From Achromobacter insolitus (GTDB taxonomy: Bacteria; Pseudomonadota; Gammaproteobacteria; Burkholderiales; Burkholderiaceae_B), in contig NZ_NJIF01000004.1 of assembly GCF_002209555.1 (NCBI RefSeq), positions 1-64,000 on the forward strand: 64,000 nucleotides of DNA, read 5' to 3'. This document shows positions 36,766-44,885 of this stretch, in pieces. Position numbers and translations under genes: made by a program. Every line of letters begins with the position of its first letter. The stretch's first letter is position 1. The notes beneath the pieces were generated by a model. It worked only from the letters and a program-made list of their open reading frames with translations. It ran no database searches and was not told where the DNA came from.

Positions 36766-37128
36766 ATGAAAAGCAGTTCTACTGGCGGTCTGGTCTATTC
36801 CACCGACGGCGGCCGCATGTGTCCGGAATGCCGCAAGCCGCAGGCGCAATGCCTGTGCAAGCAGGCGGCCCGGGCGGCGCCCGCGGGCGATGGCGTGGCC
36901 CGCGTATCGCGTGAAACCAAGGGACGCGGCGGCAAGAGCGTTACCGTGGTCAAGGGCCTGGCCCTGGATGGCGCGGCGCTGAACGCGCTGGGCAAGCAGT
37001 TACGCAACGCATGCGGCTCTGGCGGGACAGTGAAGGATGGCGTAATCGAAATCCAGGGTGACCATTGCGACCGCGTCTTGGACACCCTGCAAAAGCAAGG
37101 CATCCGCGCCAAGCGCGCGGGCGGCTGA
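36766..37128 (+). CDS. Sui1/eIF1-like translation factor (YciH family)
   Basis: This 120-residue protein has the bacterial YciH layout. The N-terminal segment LVYSTDGGRMCPECRKPQAQCLCK carries a four-cysteine cluster. The C-terminal eIF1/SUI1 fold runs from SVTVVKGLALDGAALNAL to GDHCDRVLDTLQKQGIRAKRAGG. In bacteria these proteins can influence start-codon choice. Co-directional with hslR and the next small gene. Confidence 0.93.
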   Translation: MKSSSTGGLVYSTDGGRMCPECRKPQAQCLCKQAARAAPAGDGVARVSRETKGRGGKSVTVVKGLALDGAALNALGKQLRNACGSGGTVKDGVIEIQGDHCDRVLDTLQKQGIRAKRAGG

Positions 37129-37147
37129 TACCGACGGAGAACAAGCA

Positions 37148-37501
37148 ATGACTGATCTGCAAACCGCCAACGTCGCCAGCTGGCACGCCCATGTGTATTT
37201 CGACGCCGCCAGCCGCGACGCGGCGCGTGCCCTGCGCGAACGGATCGCCGCGCGCTTTGACGGCAAGATGGAATTGGGGCGCTTCCATGAGCGCCCCGTC
37301 GGCCCGCATCCCCAATGGAGCTACCAGATTGCGTTTACGCCCGAACACTTCGCGGAAATTGCCACCTGGCTGACGCTGCATCACGGGACGCTGGATGTCT
37401 TCCTGCATCCCAATACCGGCGACTCCCTGCGAGACCACCGCGATTGCGCGGTCTGGATCGGCCGCAGCTACACGCTGAACCTGCAGGCGCTGGGCGCCTG
37501 A
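37148..37501 (+). CDS. DOPA 4,5-dioxygenase family protein
   Basis: This small cytoplasmic protein of 117 residues has the DOPA-dioxygenase-like fold. The conserved histidine patterns are WHAHVYFD near the N-terminus, FHERPVGPHPQWSYQIAF in the middle and HHGTLDVFLHPNTGDSLRDH toward the end. An AGGAG-like ribosome site (CGGAGAAC) precedes the ATG at 37148; the open frame upstream overlaps sui1 and is not used. Bacterial members cleave catechols in vitro but their natural substrate is rarely known. Confidence 0.88.
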   Translation: MTDLQTANVASWHAHVYFDAASRDAARALRERIAARFDGKMELGRFHERPVGPHPQWSYQIAFTPEHFAEIATWLTLHHGTLDVFLHPNTGDSLRDHRDCAVWIGRSYTLNLQALGA

Positions 37502-37504
37502 CGG

Positions 37505-38716
37505 CTACAGCGCGCGGCCGACGATCAACGAGTCCAGCGCCATCATGGGATCGCTGCTCTTGCCTTCATACGGCAGGCGGCTGAGCACGTAGCGCATCGC
37601 GTTCAGGCGCGCGCGCTTCTTGCAGTCGGACTTGACCACCACCCACGGTGCGTCGGCCGTGTCGGTATGCGCGAACATCGCTTCCTTGGCGCGGGTGTAG
37701 TCGTCCCACTTGTCCAGCGAGGCCAGGTCCACGGGGCTAAGCTTCCACTGCTTGAGCGGATGCACCTTGCGCTGCAGAAAGCGGCGGCGCTGCTCTTCCT
37801 GACTGACCGAGAACCAGAACTTGATCAGGTGGATGCCGCTGCTGACCAGGTGGCGTTCAAAATCCGGCACCTGGCGCAGGAAATCCAGGTATTCGTTCTG
37901 GGTGCAAAAGCCCATGACCCGTTCCACGCCGGCGCGGTTGTACCAGGAACGGTCGAACATGACGATCTCGCCCGCGGTAGGCAGATGCTGCACATAGCGC
38001 TGGAAATACCACTGGCCTCTCTCCGTGTCGGAGGGCTTTTCCAGAGCGACCACGCGCGCGCCGCGCGGATTCAGGTGTTCCATCATGCGTTTGATGGTGC
38101 CGCCCTTGCCGGCGGCATCACGGCCTTCGAACAGGATCACCACCCGCTGGCCAGTGGCCTTGACCCACGCCTGCAGCTTCAGCAATTCGACTTGCAGGTT
38201 GTACTTCTGCTTCTCGTAATTGCGGCGCAGCATGCGGTGGCGATAGGGATAGATGCCTTCGCGCCAATCGGCCGCCAGTTCGTCGTCGGGATTGCGGCGC
38301 GTGCGTGGCGCCATCGAATTGGCCTCCAGCAGCGCGCGGTGCACGGCCTGCGCATCGTCCGGGGACAAGTCTTCGATCACCGAGCGCAATGCCTCGCGCG
38401 CCTGCACCGGCGCGCTGACGTTGTAGCGACGGGCAATATCGGCCAGCACGGCGACGGTCTCCTGGCGCGCGGCATCCTGGCGGGCGACGACACGCTTGCG
38501 GACGTCGAGAGCCGGCTCGGCGGAGGCCGCTGCGGACACGGGATCGGTAGCGGGCGCCGGCGTCTTGGCCGCGCGCGGCTGGCGGCCGGTGGTCACCGCC
38601 GTGACCACGGTCTTGACGACCGGTGTGGCGGAGGCGCTGGCGGTACGCTTGGCGGCGCGCTTACGCGGCGCTTCGGCTACGGCTTGTTCGGTGGCTTGGC
38701 TTGTCTTGTCTGTCAT
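37505..38716 (-). CDS. ppk2: Polyphosphate kinase 2 with long N-terminal extension
   Basis: This 403-residue kinase moves phosphate between polyphosphate and nucleoside diphosphates. The PPK2 domain starts near residue 145 at YPYRHRMLRRNYEKQKYNLQ. Walker A is FEGRDAAGKGGTIKR, the lid region is PRGARVVALEKPSDTERGQWYFQRY, and Walker B is MFDRSWYNRAGVERVMGF. A single PPK2 domain fits class I. The first 140 residues are odd: an Ala/Lys/Thr-rich stretch like histone tails (RKRAAKRTASASATP) and a short helical segment (SVIEDLSPDDAQAVHRALLEA). That part could bind polyphosphate or nucleic acid (inference). Confidence 0.93.
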   Translation of the reverse strand: MTDKTSQATEQAVAEAPRKRAAKRTASASATPVVKTVVTAVTTGRQPRAAKTPAPATDPVSAAASAEPALDVRKRVVARQDAARQETVAVLADIARRYNVSAPVQAREALRSVIEDLSPDDAQAVHRALLEANSMAPRTRRNPDDELAADWREGIYPYRHRMLRRNYEKQKYNLQVELLKLQAWVKATGQRVVILFEGRDAAGKGGTIKRMMEHLNPRGARVVALEKPSDTERGQWYFQRYVQHLPTAGEIVMFDRSWYNRAGVERVMGFCTQNEYLDFLRQVPDFERHLVSSGIHLIKFWFSVSQEEQRRRFLQRKVHPLKQWKLSPVDLASLDKWDDYTRAKEAMFAHTDTADAPWVVVKSDCKKRARLNAMRYVLSRLPYEGKSSDPMMALDSLIVGRAL

Positions 38717-38899
38717 CGATGCTGTCCTCGCTGCGCTGATCGTCCTGTCCGCGGCCAGGCTTGCGCCTGCGGCCCATTTCGGAAAAGCGCAAACGCTACC
38801 CTGAGCCCCGGTCCGCGGATTTGACCTCGATCAAACGTTGTAACATTTTTGCAGCGATGCAGGCCGCTACACTGGCCTTCCTTCATCCATCCATACGCC

Positions 38900-39361
38900 A
38901 TGTGGTCCATCATCAAGCGGCTGCTTGCCGGCCCGACACCGCCCGAAGATCCCTTGCGCGAAACCGTGAGTTTCGACGACGCCGGCCTCACGCGCAGCAG
39001 TGAACTGGCGCGCGCGCTGGGCCAGCGGGAATTCTGGCCGTGGCACGACATCCATGAATTCGGATTCCGCTACACGCAGGCCATCTATCCCGACCCCTGG
39101 TCGGGCGATTACATGGAGGGCCTGTGGTTCGTGCGCGTGCCGAGCGACGGCGGCGGGCTGATGGCCATGGAATTCGACGCCGCGATCCTGGACGTGGAAC
39201 GCCTGCCTGCCGCCTTGCTGCGCCACCTGCCCGGACTGGACCACGGCATACTGCGCGCGGGGCTGGCCGCCGCCGCGCGCGGGCCGCGCAATTTTTCGGA
39301 CGAAGGAGAATGGGTGGCTTGGCGGCGTTCGGACTCTACACCCGGTCCAGGCCCTGCCTGA
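38900..39361 (+). CDS. Conserved hypothetical protein, 153 residues
   Basis: I do not recognise a characterised family. The ATG at 38900 (MWSIIKRLLAGPTPPEDPL) follows an AT-rich promoter-like stretch. The protein is probably soluble, with aromatic-rich segments (EFWPWHDIHEFGFRYTQAI, GLWFVRVPSDGGGLMAMEFD) and no signal peptide or membrane helix. Its last 26 bp overlap the convergent lyase gene. Codon pattern and GC match the neighbours, so it is likely a real vertically inherited gene. Confidence 0.7.
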   Translation: MWSIIKRLLAGPTPPEDPLRETVSFDDAGLTRSSELARALGQREFWPWHDIHEFGFRYTQAIYPDPWSGDYMEGLWFVRVPSDGGGLMAMEFDAAILDVERLPAALLRHLPGLDHGILRAGLAAAARGPRNFSDEGEWVAWRRSDSTPGPGPA

Positions 39362-40526
39362 GATCCGCCAGGATGTCCTCGGGCGTCTCAAGTCCCACCG
39401 AAAGACGCAACAAGCCTTCGGACAGGCCGTAGCGTTCACGGTCCTCGGCCGTATAGCTGGCATGCGTCATAGATGCGGGGTGCTGGATCAGGGTTTCGGG
39501 GTCGCCCAGGCTGACCGCGATGCGCGCCAGCTTCAGGCTGTTGAGCAGCGTTCGTCCGGCGGCCAGCCCGCCCTTGAGCTCGAACGCGACCAGGCCGCCG
39601 CCCGCCGATTGTTGGCGCCGCGCAATGTCCGCGCCCGCCGTGTCCGCCAATCCGGGATAGAACACGTCGGCCACCGCGGCATGCTCGCGCAGCAGCCTGG
39701 CCACCTTCAAGGCGGATTCGCAGTGACGCTGCACGCGCAGCTCCAGCGTCTTGATGCCGCGCAATACCAGGAAGGCGGTAAAGGGCGACAGGGTCGCGCC
39801 TGTGAAGTAGCGCAGGCCCTGCAGCCGGATCGCGTCGATGTGCTCCTTGCGGCCCAAGACCGCGCCCGCCAGCAGATCGCCGTGCCCGCCCAGGTACTTG
39901 GTAGCCGAATGCAGCACGATATCGGCGCCGTGCTCCAGTGGACGTTGCAGCACCGGCGTGGCAAAGGTGTTGTCCACGATAGTCAGCAGCCCTTGGCCGC
40001 GGGCGATCGCGGACACCGCCGCGATATCCACCAGGCGCAGGTTCGGATTGGCCGGCGTCTCGAAATAGACCGCGCGCGTGTTGGGTCCGATGGCCGCGGC
40101 CACGGTTTCGGGGCGCGTGAAATCCGCGAACACCGCGCGAACGCCAAAGCGGGCCAGCCCCTGGGTGAACAAGGTGAACGCGGTGCCATACACAATCTGG
40201 TCCACCACGATCTCGTCGCCGCTTTGCAGCAGCGAGAACAAGGTGGCCGAGATCGCCGCCATGCCAGACGCGGTGACGACGCCGGCCTCGGCGCCTTCCA
40301 GGGACGCCAGCCGCTCTTCCAACAGCGCCTGCGTCGGATTGCGGGTGCGGCCATAGACATAGCCCTGCTTCTCGCCCAGGCGGATCTGATCGAAGGCCTC
40401 GATGCTGTCCTGCGTGTAGGTGGAAGTGAGATAGAGCGGAGGCGCCAGCGCGCCCTGCTCGTCCAGCGGGTCATACCCCAGATGGATAGCGCGGGTAGCG
40501 AAACCGTGTTGCGAGGACTCGGACAT
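39336..40526 (-). CDS. PLP-dependent methionine gamma-lyase-type enzyme
   Basis: This Cys/Met-metabolism PLP enzyme of 396 residues probably splits methionine to methanethiol, 2-oxobutyrate and ammonia, or acts on a related thioether. The ATG at 40526 (MSESSQHGFATRAIHLGYDP) is the normal family start. The PLP lysine is K210 in HSATKYLGGHGD; YGRTRNPTQ binds phosphate of the partner subunit. In characterised gamma-lyases the motif around the substrate loop is YGC; here it is VYGTAF with threonine, so cystathionine gamma-lyase or a broader lyase is possible. Being last in the metQNI operon supports methionine as substrate or inducer. Confidence 0.88.
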   Translation of the reverse strand: MSESSQHGFATRAIHLGYDPLDEQGALAPPLYLTSTYTQDSIEAFDQIRLGEKQGYVYGRTRNPTQALLEERLASLEGAEAGVVTASGMAAISATLFSLLQSGDEIVVDQIVYGTAFTLFTQGLARFGVRAVFADFTRPETVAAAIGPNTRAVYFETPANPNLRLVDIAAVSAIARGQGLLTIVDNTFATPVLQRPLEHGADIVLHSATKYLGGHGDLLAGAVLGRKEHIDAIRLQGLRYFTGATLSPFTAFLVLRGIKTLELRVQRHCESALKVARLLREHAAVADVFYPGLADTAGADIARRQQSAGGGLVAFELKGGLAAGRTLLNSLKLARIAVSLGDPETLIQHPASMTHASYTAEDRERYGLSEGLLRLSVGLETPEDILADLRQGLDRV

Positions 40527-40551
40527 TTCAACGTTCCTGTAAACGGGTGAA

Positions 40552-40571
40552 GCCGGGCATGTGCTCCCGGC
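40552..40571. repeat. Short GCCGGG hairpin repeat, copy 2 (between metI and the lyase)
   Basis: GCCGGG-CATGTGCT-CCCGGC lies in the 52-bp gap between metI and the lyase gene. It matches the unit at 36282-36300. In an operon it could reduce read-through or separate mRNA stability of the transporter and lyase parts. Confidence 0.6.
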
Positions 40572-40578
40572 ATTGGAA

Positions 40579-41235
40579 TCAGCGTTTGTGGTCGGCGCGG
40601 CGCGACAGCCATTCGCCGGTGAATTGCACAACGGACACCAGCGCGATCAGGATCACGATCACCTCGAACATCACGCGCGTCTCGTAGCGCTCATAGCCAT
40701 AGCGGATCGCCAGGTCGCCCAGGCCGCCGGCACCGACTGCTCCGGCCATGGCCGAAGCATTGATCATGGCGATGACACTGACGGTCATGCCGCCGATGAT
40801 GCCCGGCAGGGCTTCCGGCAACAGCACGTGCCGCACGATATGCCGGCGGCGGCACCCCATGGCCCTGGCGGCTTCCACCAGGCCGTGGTCCACGTCGTTC
40901 AAGCTGACCTGCGCGATGCGCGCGAAGAACGGCACCAGATTGGCGGACAAGGGCACGATGGCGGCCCAGGTGCCCAGCGTGGTGCCCACGAGGAACCGCG
41001 TAAACGGCAGCATCGCCACCAGCAGGATAATGAACGGGATGGCGCGGAAGGTATTCACCGTCACCGACAAGACCTTGTTGAAGCGCGGCCTGGGATACAG
41101 GTTGCCGGGCGCGGTAACGGTCAGCACCAGCGCCAGCGCCAGGCCGAGCACGATGGCGATGGCGGCGGACACGCTCACCATGGCGAGCGTTTGCAGGAAG
41201 GCCTGCAGGTATTTATCAAGCATCGGCAACGACAT
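40579..41235 (-). CDS. metI: Methionine ABC transporter permease MetI
   Basis: This inner-membrane subunit of 218 residues has five membrane segments and forms the methionine channel. The ATG at 41235 ([13 protein letters not shown]) has AAGGTG 7 bp upstream; ATG at 41223 is the alternative. Hallmarks: [44 protein letters not shown] (coupling loop) and [24 protein letters not shown]. It overlaps metN by 20 bp. Confidence 0.96.
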   Translation of the reverse strand: MSLPMLDKYLQAFLQTLAMVSVSAAIAIVLGLALALVLTVTAPGNLYPRPRFNKVLSVTVNTFRAIPFIILLVAMLPFTRFLVGTTLGTWAAIVPLSANLVPFFARIAQVSLNDVDHGLVEAARAMGCRRRHIVRHVLLPEALPGIIGGMTVSVIAMINASAMAGAVGAGGLGDLAIRYGYERYETRVMFEVIVILIALVSVVQFTGEWLSRRADHKR

Positions 41236-42322
41236 AACCCAGCACCTTGATTTGATCGGCCACCAGCGCTGCCCGCGCGGCCTCTTCCTGTAAAGCGCCT
41301 GCGGGCACCGACACCAGCAGGCTGCCCTGCGCGTGGCCGCGCAGGCGGTCCAGGCCGCCATGCAGCAACGTCGCGCCGGGGCCGAGCGCCGCCAGCGCCT
41401 GCAAGGACACGCCATCCGGCCGCCCCTGCCCCGTGAAGCGCAGCCGCAATACGGCCACGCCCTCGCGCCCCTGGAGATCCGGCACGAGTCTGGCCGCAAG
41501 ATCCGTCGGCAAATCGTGCTGCAAAGGCCGCAGCAGGGCCCGCGTGGCATCCGCCTGGGGATTGCCGAACACGCGCCAGACTTCGCCTTCCTCGACCTTG
41601 CGCCCGCTGTCCAGCACCAGCACTTTGTGGCAGACCTCGCGGATTACGGCCATATCGTGCGTGATCAGCACCACCGTCAGGCCCAGCTTGCGATTGATGT
41701 CCAGCAGCAAGGCCAGGATCGATTGCGTGGTCTCGGGATCCAGCGCCGAGGTCGCTTCGTCGCACAGCAGGATTTCCGGTTCGTGCACCAGTGCCCGGGC
41801 GATGCCGACACGCTGCTTCTGGCCGCCGGACAGCTTCGCCGGATAGACGTCCGCCTTGTCGCGCAGCCCGACGAGCTCCAGGAGTTCGTCCGCCCGCGCC
41901 CGCGCGGCCGCAGGCTTCACGCCGGCCACGCGCAGCGGCAAGGCCACGTTCTCGGCCACCGTCTTGGCCGACAGCAGGTTGAAGTGCTGGAAGATCATGC
42001 CGATGCGGCGGCGCAGTCCCACCAATGCGTTCTCGTCCAGGCCTCCGACATCGACTCCGTCAACCAGCACCCGGCCGGCGCTGGGCCGCTCCAGCATGTT
42101 GATGGAACGCAGCAGCGTGGACTTGCCCGCCCCGCTGCGCCCGATGATGCCGAACACCTCGCCGCGGGCGATGGAGAAGGACACGTCGGACAGCGCGGCC
42201 ACCGGTCCTTGCGCGCCCTCGTAGCGCTTTTGCAGGCCGTCAAAGACGATGTGCGCGTCGTCGGTCTGGACTCGCGACGCGGCGTCGGCTATTTCCGCCA
42301 GGGAAAATTCGTGTTGCATCAT
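41216..42322 (-). CDS. metN: Methionine ABC transporter ATP-binding protein MetN
   Basis: This 368-residue ATPase drives methionine uptake. Walker A is GRSGAGKST, the Q-loop [11 protein letters not shown], signature [15 protein letters not shown] and Walker [16 protein letters not shown]. The C-terminal NIL (C2) domain, about residues 280-368, binds methionine and shuts the transporter when the cell is replete, as known for E. coli MetN. There is an extra N-terminal stretch of about 25 residues before the first strand. Spacing to metQ upstream is 15 bp. Confidence 0.97.
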   Translation of the reverse strand: MMQHEFSLAEIADAASRVQTDDAHIVFDGLQKRYEGAQGPVAALSDVSFSIARGEVFGIIGRSGAGKSTLLRSINMLERPSAGRVLVDGVDVGGLDENALVGLRRRIGMIFQHFNLLSAKTVAENVALPLRVAGVKPAAARARADELLELVGLRDKADVYPAKLSGGQKQRVGIARALVHEPEILLCDEATSALDPETTQSILALLLDINRKLGLTVVLITHDMAVIREVCHKVLVLDSGRKVEEGEVWRVFGNPQADATRALLRPLQHDLPTDLAARLVPDLQGREGVAVLRLRFTGQGRPDGVSLQALAALGPGATLLHGGLDRLRGHAQGSLLVSVPAGALQEEAARAALVADQIKVLGYVVADA

Positions 42323-42337
42323 TGCCCGGTTCCAACT

Positions 42338-43153
42338 TCAGAACACCGGAATGACCGAACCTTCGTACTTGCTCAGGATGAACTGGCGCACCTCCTCGGA
42401 GTGATAGGCCTTGACCAGTTCGGGCACCCAGGGCGCGTTTTTATCCTGTTCGCGCACCGCGATAATGTTCACGTAGGGGTTGTTTTCCTTCTTCTCCACC
42501 GCGATGCCGTCGCGCGTGGCGATCAACCCGGCCTGATAGGCAAAGCTGTTGACGATGGCCGCGGTGTCCACGTCCGGCAGCGAACGCGCCAGCACCACGG
42601 ACGCGCTTTCCACGAAGTTGAGCTTTTTGGGATTGGAGGTCACGTCCGCCAAGGTGGCCGTGCCAGTGGCCGGATCGAATCCGTCCTTGAGCGTGATCAG
42701 GCCCTGGTCGCGCAGGATGACCAACGCGCGCGTCTGGTTGCTGGGGTCATTGGGAATGCCGATCCGGGCGCCGTCGGGCAGATCCTTCAGCGATTTGTAC
42801 TTCCTGGAATAGAACGCGATTGGCGAGATCAGCGTGTTGGCAACCGGCACGAGCTTGTAGCCGCGCTGCTTGATCTGATCGTTCAGGAAAGGGATGTGCT
42901 GGAAGGCGTTGGCATTGAGGTCACCGTTGTTGAGCGCCTCGTTGGGGCTGGCGGTGCCGGTAATCACCACGGGTTCGACGGCCAGGCCGTTCTTCTTGGC
43001 GACCTGGGCCACCACTTCCCAGATCTGCTCGTCGACGCCGCCGCGCACGCCCACCTTGAGGGGCTTGGGATCGGCGGAGAACGCCGGGCCATGGAACATT
43101 GCCGCCGAAGCCAGCACCGCGCCCAGCAGGCGCTTGAAGAAACGGGAAGTCAT
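42338..43153 (-). CDS. metQ: Methionine-binding protein MetQ, non-lipoprotein form
   Basis: This 271-residue periplasmic binding protein delivers methionine to MetNI. It belongs to the NlpA family: VGVRGGVDEQIWEVVAQVAKK, NEALNNGDLNANAFQHIPFL and VPVANTLISPIAFYSRKYKSL. The signal peptide MTSRFFKRLLGAVLASAAMF ends AFSA-DP with no cysteine, so unlike E. coli MetQ it is not lipid-anchored. It is the first gene of metQ-metN-metI-lyase. The leader forms a hairpin that includes the ribosome site (see 43158-43198). Confidence 0.95.
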   Translation of the reverse strand: MTSRFFKRLLGAVLASAAMFHGPAFSADPKPLKVGVRGGVDEQIWEVVAQVAKKNGLAVEPVVITGTASPNEALNNGDLNANAFQHIPFLNDQIKQRGYKLVPVANTLISPIAFYSRKYKSLKDLPDGARIGIPNDPSNQTRALVILRDQGLITLKDGFDPATGTATLADVTSNPKKLNFVESASVVLARSLPDVDTAAIVNSFAYQAGLIATRDGIAVEKKENNPYVNIIAVREQDKNAPWVPELVKAYHSEEVRQFILSKYEGSVIPVF

Positions 43154-43157
43154 ATTG

Positions 43158-43198
43158 GAATCGCCTCTCAGGCTATGCGGTTATGAGAGAGACGATTC
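43158..43198 (-). promoter_or_regulatory. Leader hairpin sequestering the metQ ribosome-binding site
   Basis: In the metQ leader, GAATCG and CTCTCA at 43158-43170 pair with TGAGAG and CGATTC at 43184-43198, about 12 bp with a small asymmetric bulge and a 13-base loop. The minus-strand AGAGG ribosome site, 10 bases before the ATG, lies inside the stem. This could give translational control; no known methionine-related riboswitch class was recognised. Confidence 0.5.
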
Positions 43199-43221
43199 TA
43201 GGGAGGGGGATGAACCGCGCG

Positions 43222-43236
43222 AACGAATAGTTCGTT
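43222..43236. promoter_or_regulatory. Palindrome upstream of metQ (candidate operator)
   Basis: AACGAA-TAG-TTCGTT is a perfect 6-bp inverted repeat about 70 bp upstream of the metQ ATG, near where the promoter should be. It does not match the MetJ or MetR consensus I know. Confidence 0.4.
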
Positions 43237-43308
43237 GAGTCCTTATTACAGGGGCGTTTGGTTATGGCGGCAAGGCATATGCTCCCGGGTAGTGCCCTGC
43301 CGCGCGGT

Positions 43309-43734
43309 TCAAAAGGGTTTGACGACCACCAGCGTGACGATGACGGCGGAAGCGATGACCGTGAACGGCGCATACAGGTCCACCAGCGGCGGACGCTTGG
43401 CGCTGCCATTGGCCATGCGGCGCAAGGCCGCGCTCTGGATACCGAGCAGCGCCGACAACGCCAGCGCGAAGGCTACCTTGACCCAGATCCAGGTCATGGC
43501 GAACCAGCCGAAAGTCATGGCCAGGTGCAGCCCGACCAGCCAGGTCAACACCATCGCGGGAGTGGTCACGCACAGCGTCCAGCGGCGCAAGGCCCCCAGC
43601 ATCTTGCGTTCTTTCGGGGCTTCATCGCTGTCCTGGGGTTGCGAGGACAGCAGGAACAGCGACACGAACAGCGATCCGCCCAGCCAGGCGACCACGGCCG
43701 CGACGTGGAGCATTTTCAGGAGTTGATAGGTCAT
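43309..43734 (-). CDS. CopD/HemJ-like integral membrane protein
   Basis: This 141-residue inner-membrane protein has four predicted helices. It opens MTYQLLKMLHVAAVVAWLGGSL, with the His-x-x-Ala-x-x-x-Trp pattern shared by CopD-like and HemJ-like haem/copper membrane proteins. The frame extends to 43788 but the ATG at 43734 starts the family sequence. It lies upstream of metQ on the same strand, with 155 bp between, so it may be a separate unit. Function unknown; a copper- or haem-linked role is a family inference. Confidence 0.7.
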   Translation of the reverse strand: MTYQLLKMLHVAAVVAWLGGSLFVSLFLLSSQPQDSDEAPKERKMLGALRRWTLCVTTPAMVLTWLVGLHLAMTFGWFAMTWIWVKVAFALALSALLGIQSAALRRMANGSAKRPPLVDLYAPFTVIASAVIVTLVVVKPF

Positions 43735-43826
43735 GATGACCGGCATTATCGCCGGACGCGGACCGGGCCGCGCATGGGCGGCACGCATCGGCTTGCGCTA
43801 CGGCAACCCGGCGCGGCGCCGCGGCC

Positions 43827-44684
43827 TTATTTAGCCGTCTCGGGACTGGCCGGCGCAGGCGTCGCGGGAGTCGACGCGGGCGCGCCAGGAGCGGGGGCAA
43901 CGGGAGGCGCGGCGGAGGTGGGCGCGGCGGTCCCGGCGGCTGCGGGCGAACTGGCGCCAGCCGGCGCCGACTGGCCCGGGGCTGGACTTGCGTTGGCTGC
44001 CGCTGGGGGCTTGGCGGATTCGCCGGCGCCCGAAGCTGCGGCCGGATTCAGGGTGTCGGCCGGTTTGTCTGGCGATTCCGCCGGTTCGGGCGGCACGACC
44101 TTCGGCTGCCCCTTGGCGCGGCTGCCCACCGGCGTCTGCGGCGCGGCGGCGGCCTGCGCATCGGGCAGGAAACGCTGGAGCAGCTGGAAGAACCCTTCGT
44201 AGAATTTGGGCCGCGCAACCGTCTGGCTGCCCGTCTTCACGAGCGAGTCGTCGCTGGAGCCAAATGGCATGGACACCTGGCCCAGCACGCTTACGCCCAC
44301 GCTGGCCGAGCTGGCGGTGCGCTTGATCGAGTAGCGGTCCTGCACTGCATTGGCGAACACAGTGGCCCGCTCGTTCGAACTGCCGTCGGAGGCGCATTCG
44401 ATGTTGAAGGCGATCTGCGTATGCTGTCCGTCCTCATCCTGGAAATTCTTGTGTCCGGTGACGCGTGAACCTTCGAACTTGTCGATGTTGTAGCCCTGGC
44501 TCAGCAAGGCGCGGCGCCCGGCATCGCAGGCCGCCACGTTGCTCGCAGGGACCGTGCGCGAGTAGGTGTCGCTCTGGGTGAAATCTTCTTTTTCGAACTC
44601 GGGCTTCGGGGATGAGCATCCCGCCAGGACGCCCATCAGGACTACGAACAGGACCGGGGATGGACAGCGGAGAACTCGGGACAT
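43827..44684 (-). CDS. DUF2242 lipoprotein with Ala/Pro-rich tail
   Basis: This 285-residue predicted lipoprotein has the lipobox LAGC in VVLMGVLAGCSSPKPEF, with Cys at residue 23. The following part (EFEKEDFTQSDTYSRTVPAS, CDAGRRALLSQGYNI, GHKNFQDEDGQHTQIAFNIEC) matches the DUF2242 family. The last 110 residues are a low-complexity Ala/Pro/Ser tail. Position +2 after Cys is Ser, suggesting outer-membrane sorting. Function unknown. Confidence 0.85.
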   Translation of the reverse strand: MSRVLRCPSPVLFVVLMGVLAGCSSPKPEFEKEDFTQSDTYSRTVPASNVAACDAGRRALLSQGYNIDKFEGSRVTGHKNFQDEDGQHTQIAFNIECASDGSSNERATVFANAVQDRYSIKRTASSASVGVSVLGQVSMPFGSSDDSLVKTGSQTVARPKFYEGFFQLLQRFLPDAQAAAAPQTPVGSRAKGQPKVVPPEPAESPDKPADTLNPAAASGAGESAKPPAAANASPAPGQSAPAGASSPAAAGTAAPTSAAPPVAPAPGAPASTPATPAPASPETAK

Positions 44685-44850
44685 GAATTGGGGTCCGGCT
44701 TGGGACGGCGTGCGGCATGGTCCGCCGCGATGGCGGCCCGCGCACCGCGTCCGGCGCGGAATCGTGAAGCTTAAAGCGGTTGTTATAGCGCATCCCCGGC
44801 ACCATTTCCTTTACGAGGAATGTGGAGTTCAACGCAGAGGTAACAGGATT

Positions 44851-44874
44851 AAAAAAAGGGCCGTATCGCGGCCC
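44851..44874 (-). terminator. Intrinsic terminator of the MFS gene
   Basis: On the minus strand GGGCCG-CGATA-CGGCCC is followed directly by TTTTTTT (A-run at 44851-44857 on the plus strand). It lies 11 bp past the MFS stop and is the cleanest intrinsic terminator in the window. Confidence 0.88.
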
Positions 44875-44885
44875 CTCGACCGCCT

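Noticed and set aside
41333..43186. 617-residue plus frame opposite metN and metQ
   Set aside because: Antisense to conserved met genes.
43309..44684. CopD-like and DUF2242 genes as parts of the methionine operon
   Set aside because: A 155-bp gap with a palindrome and leader hairpin separates them from metQ, so separate transcription is more likely.
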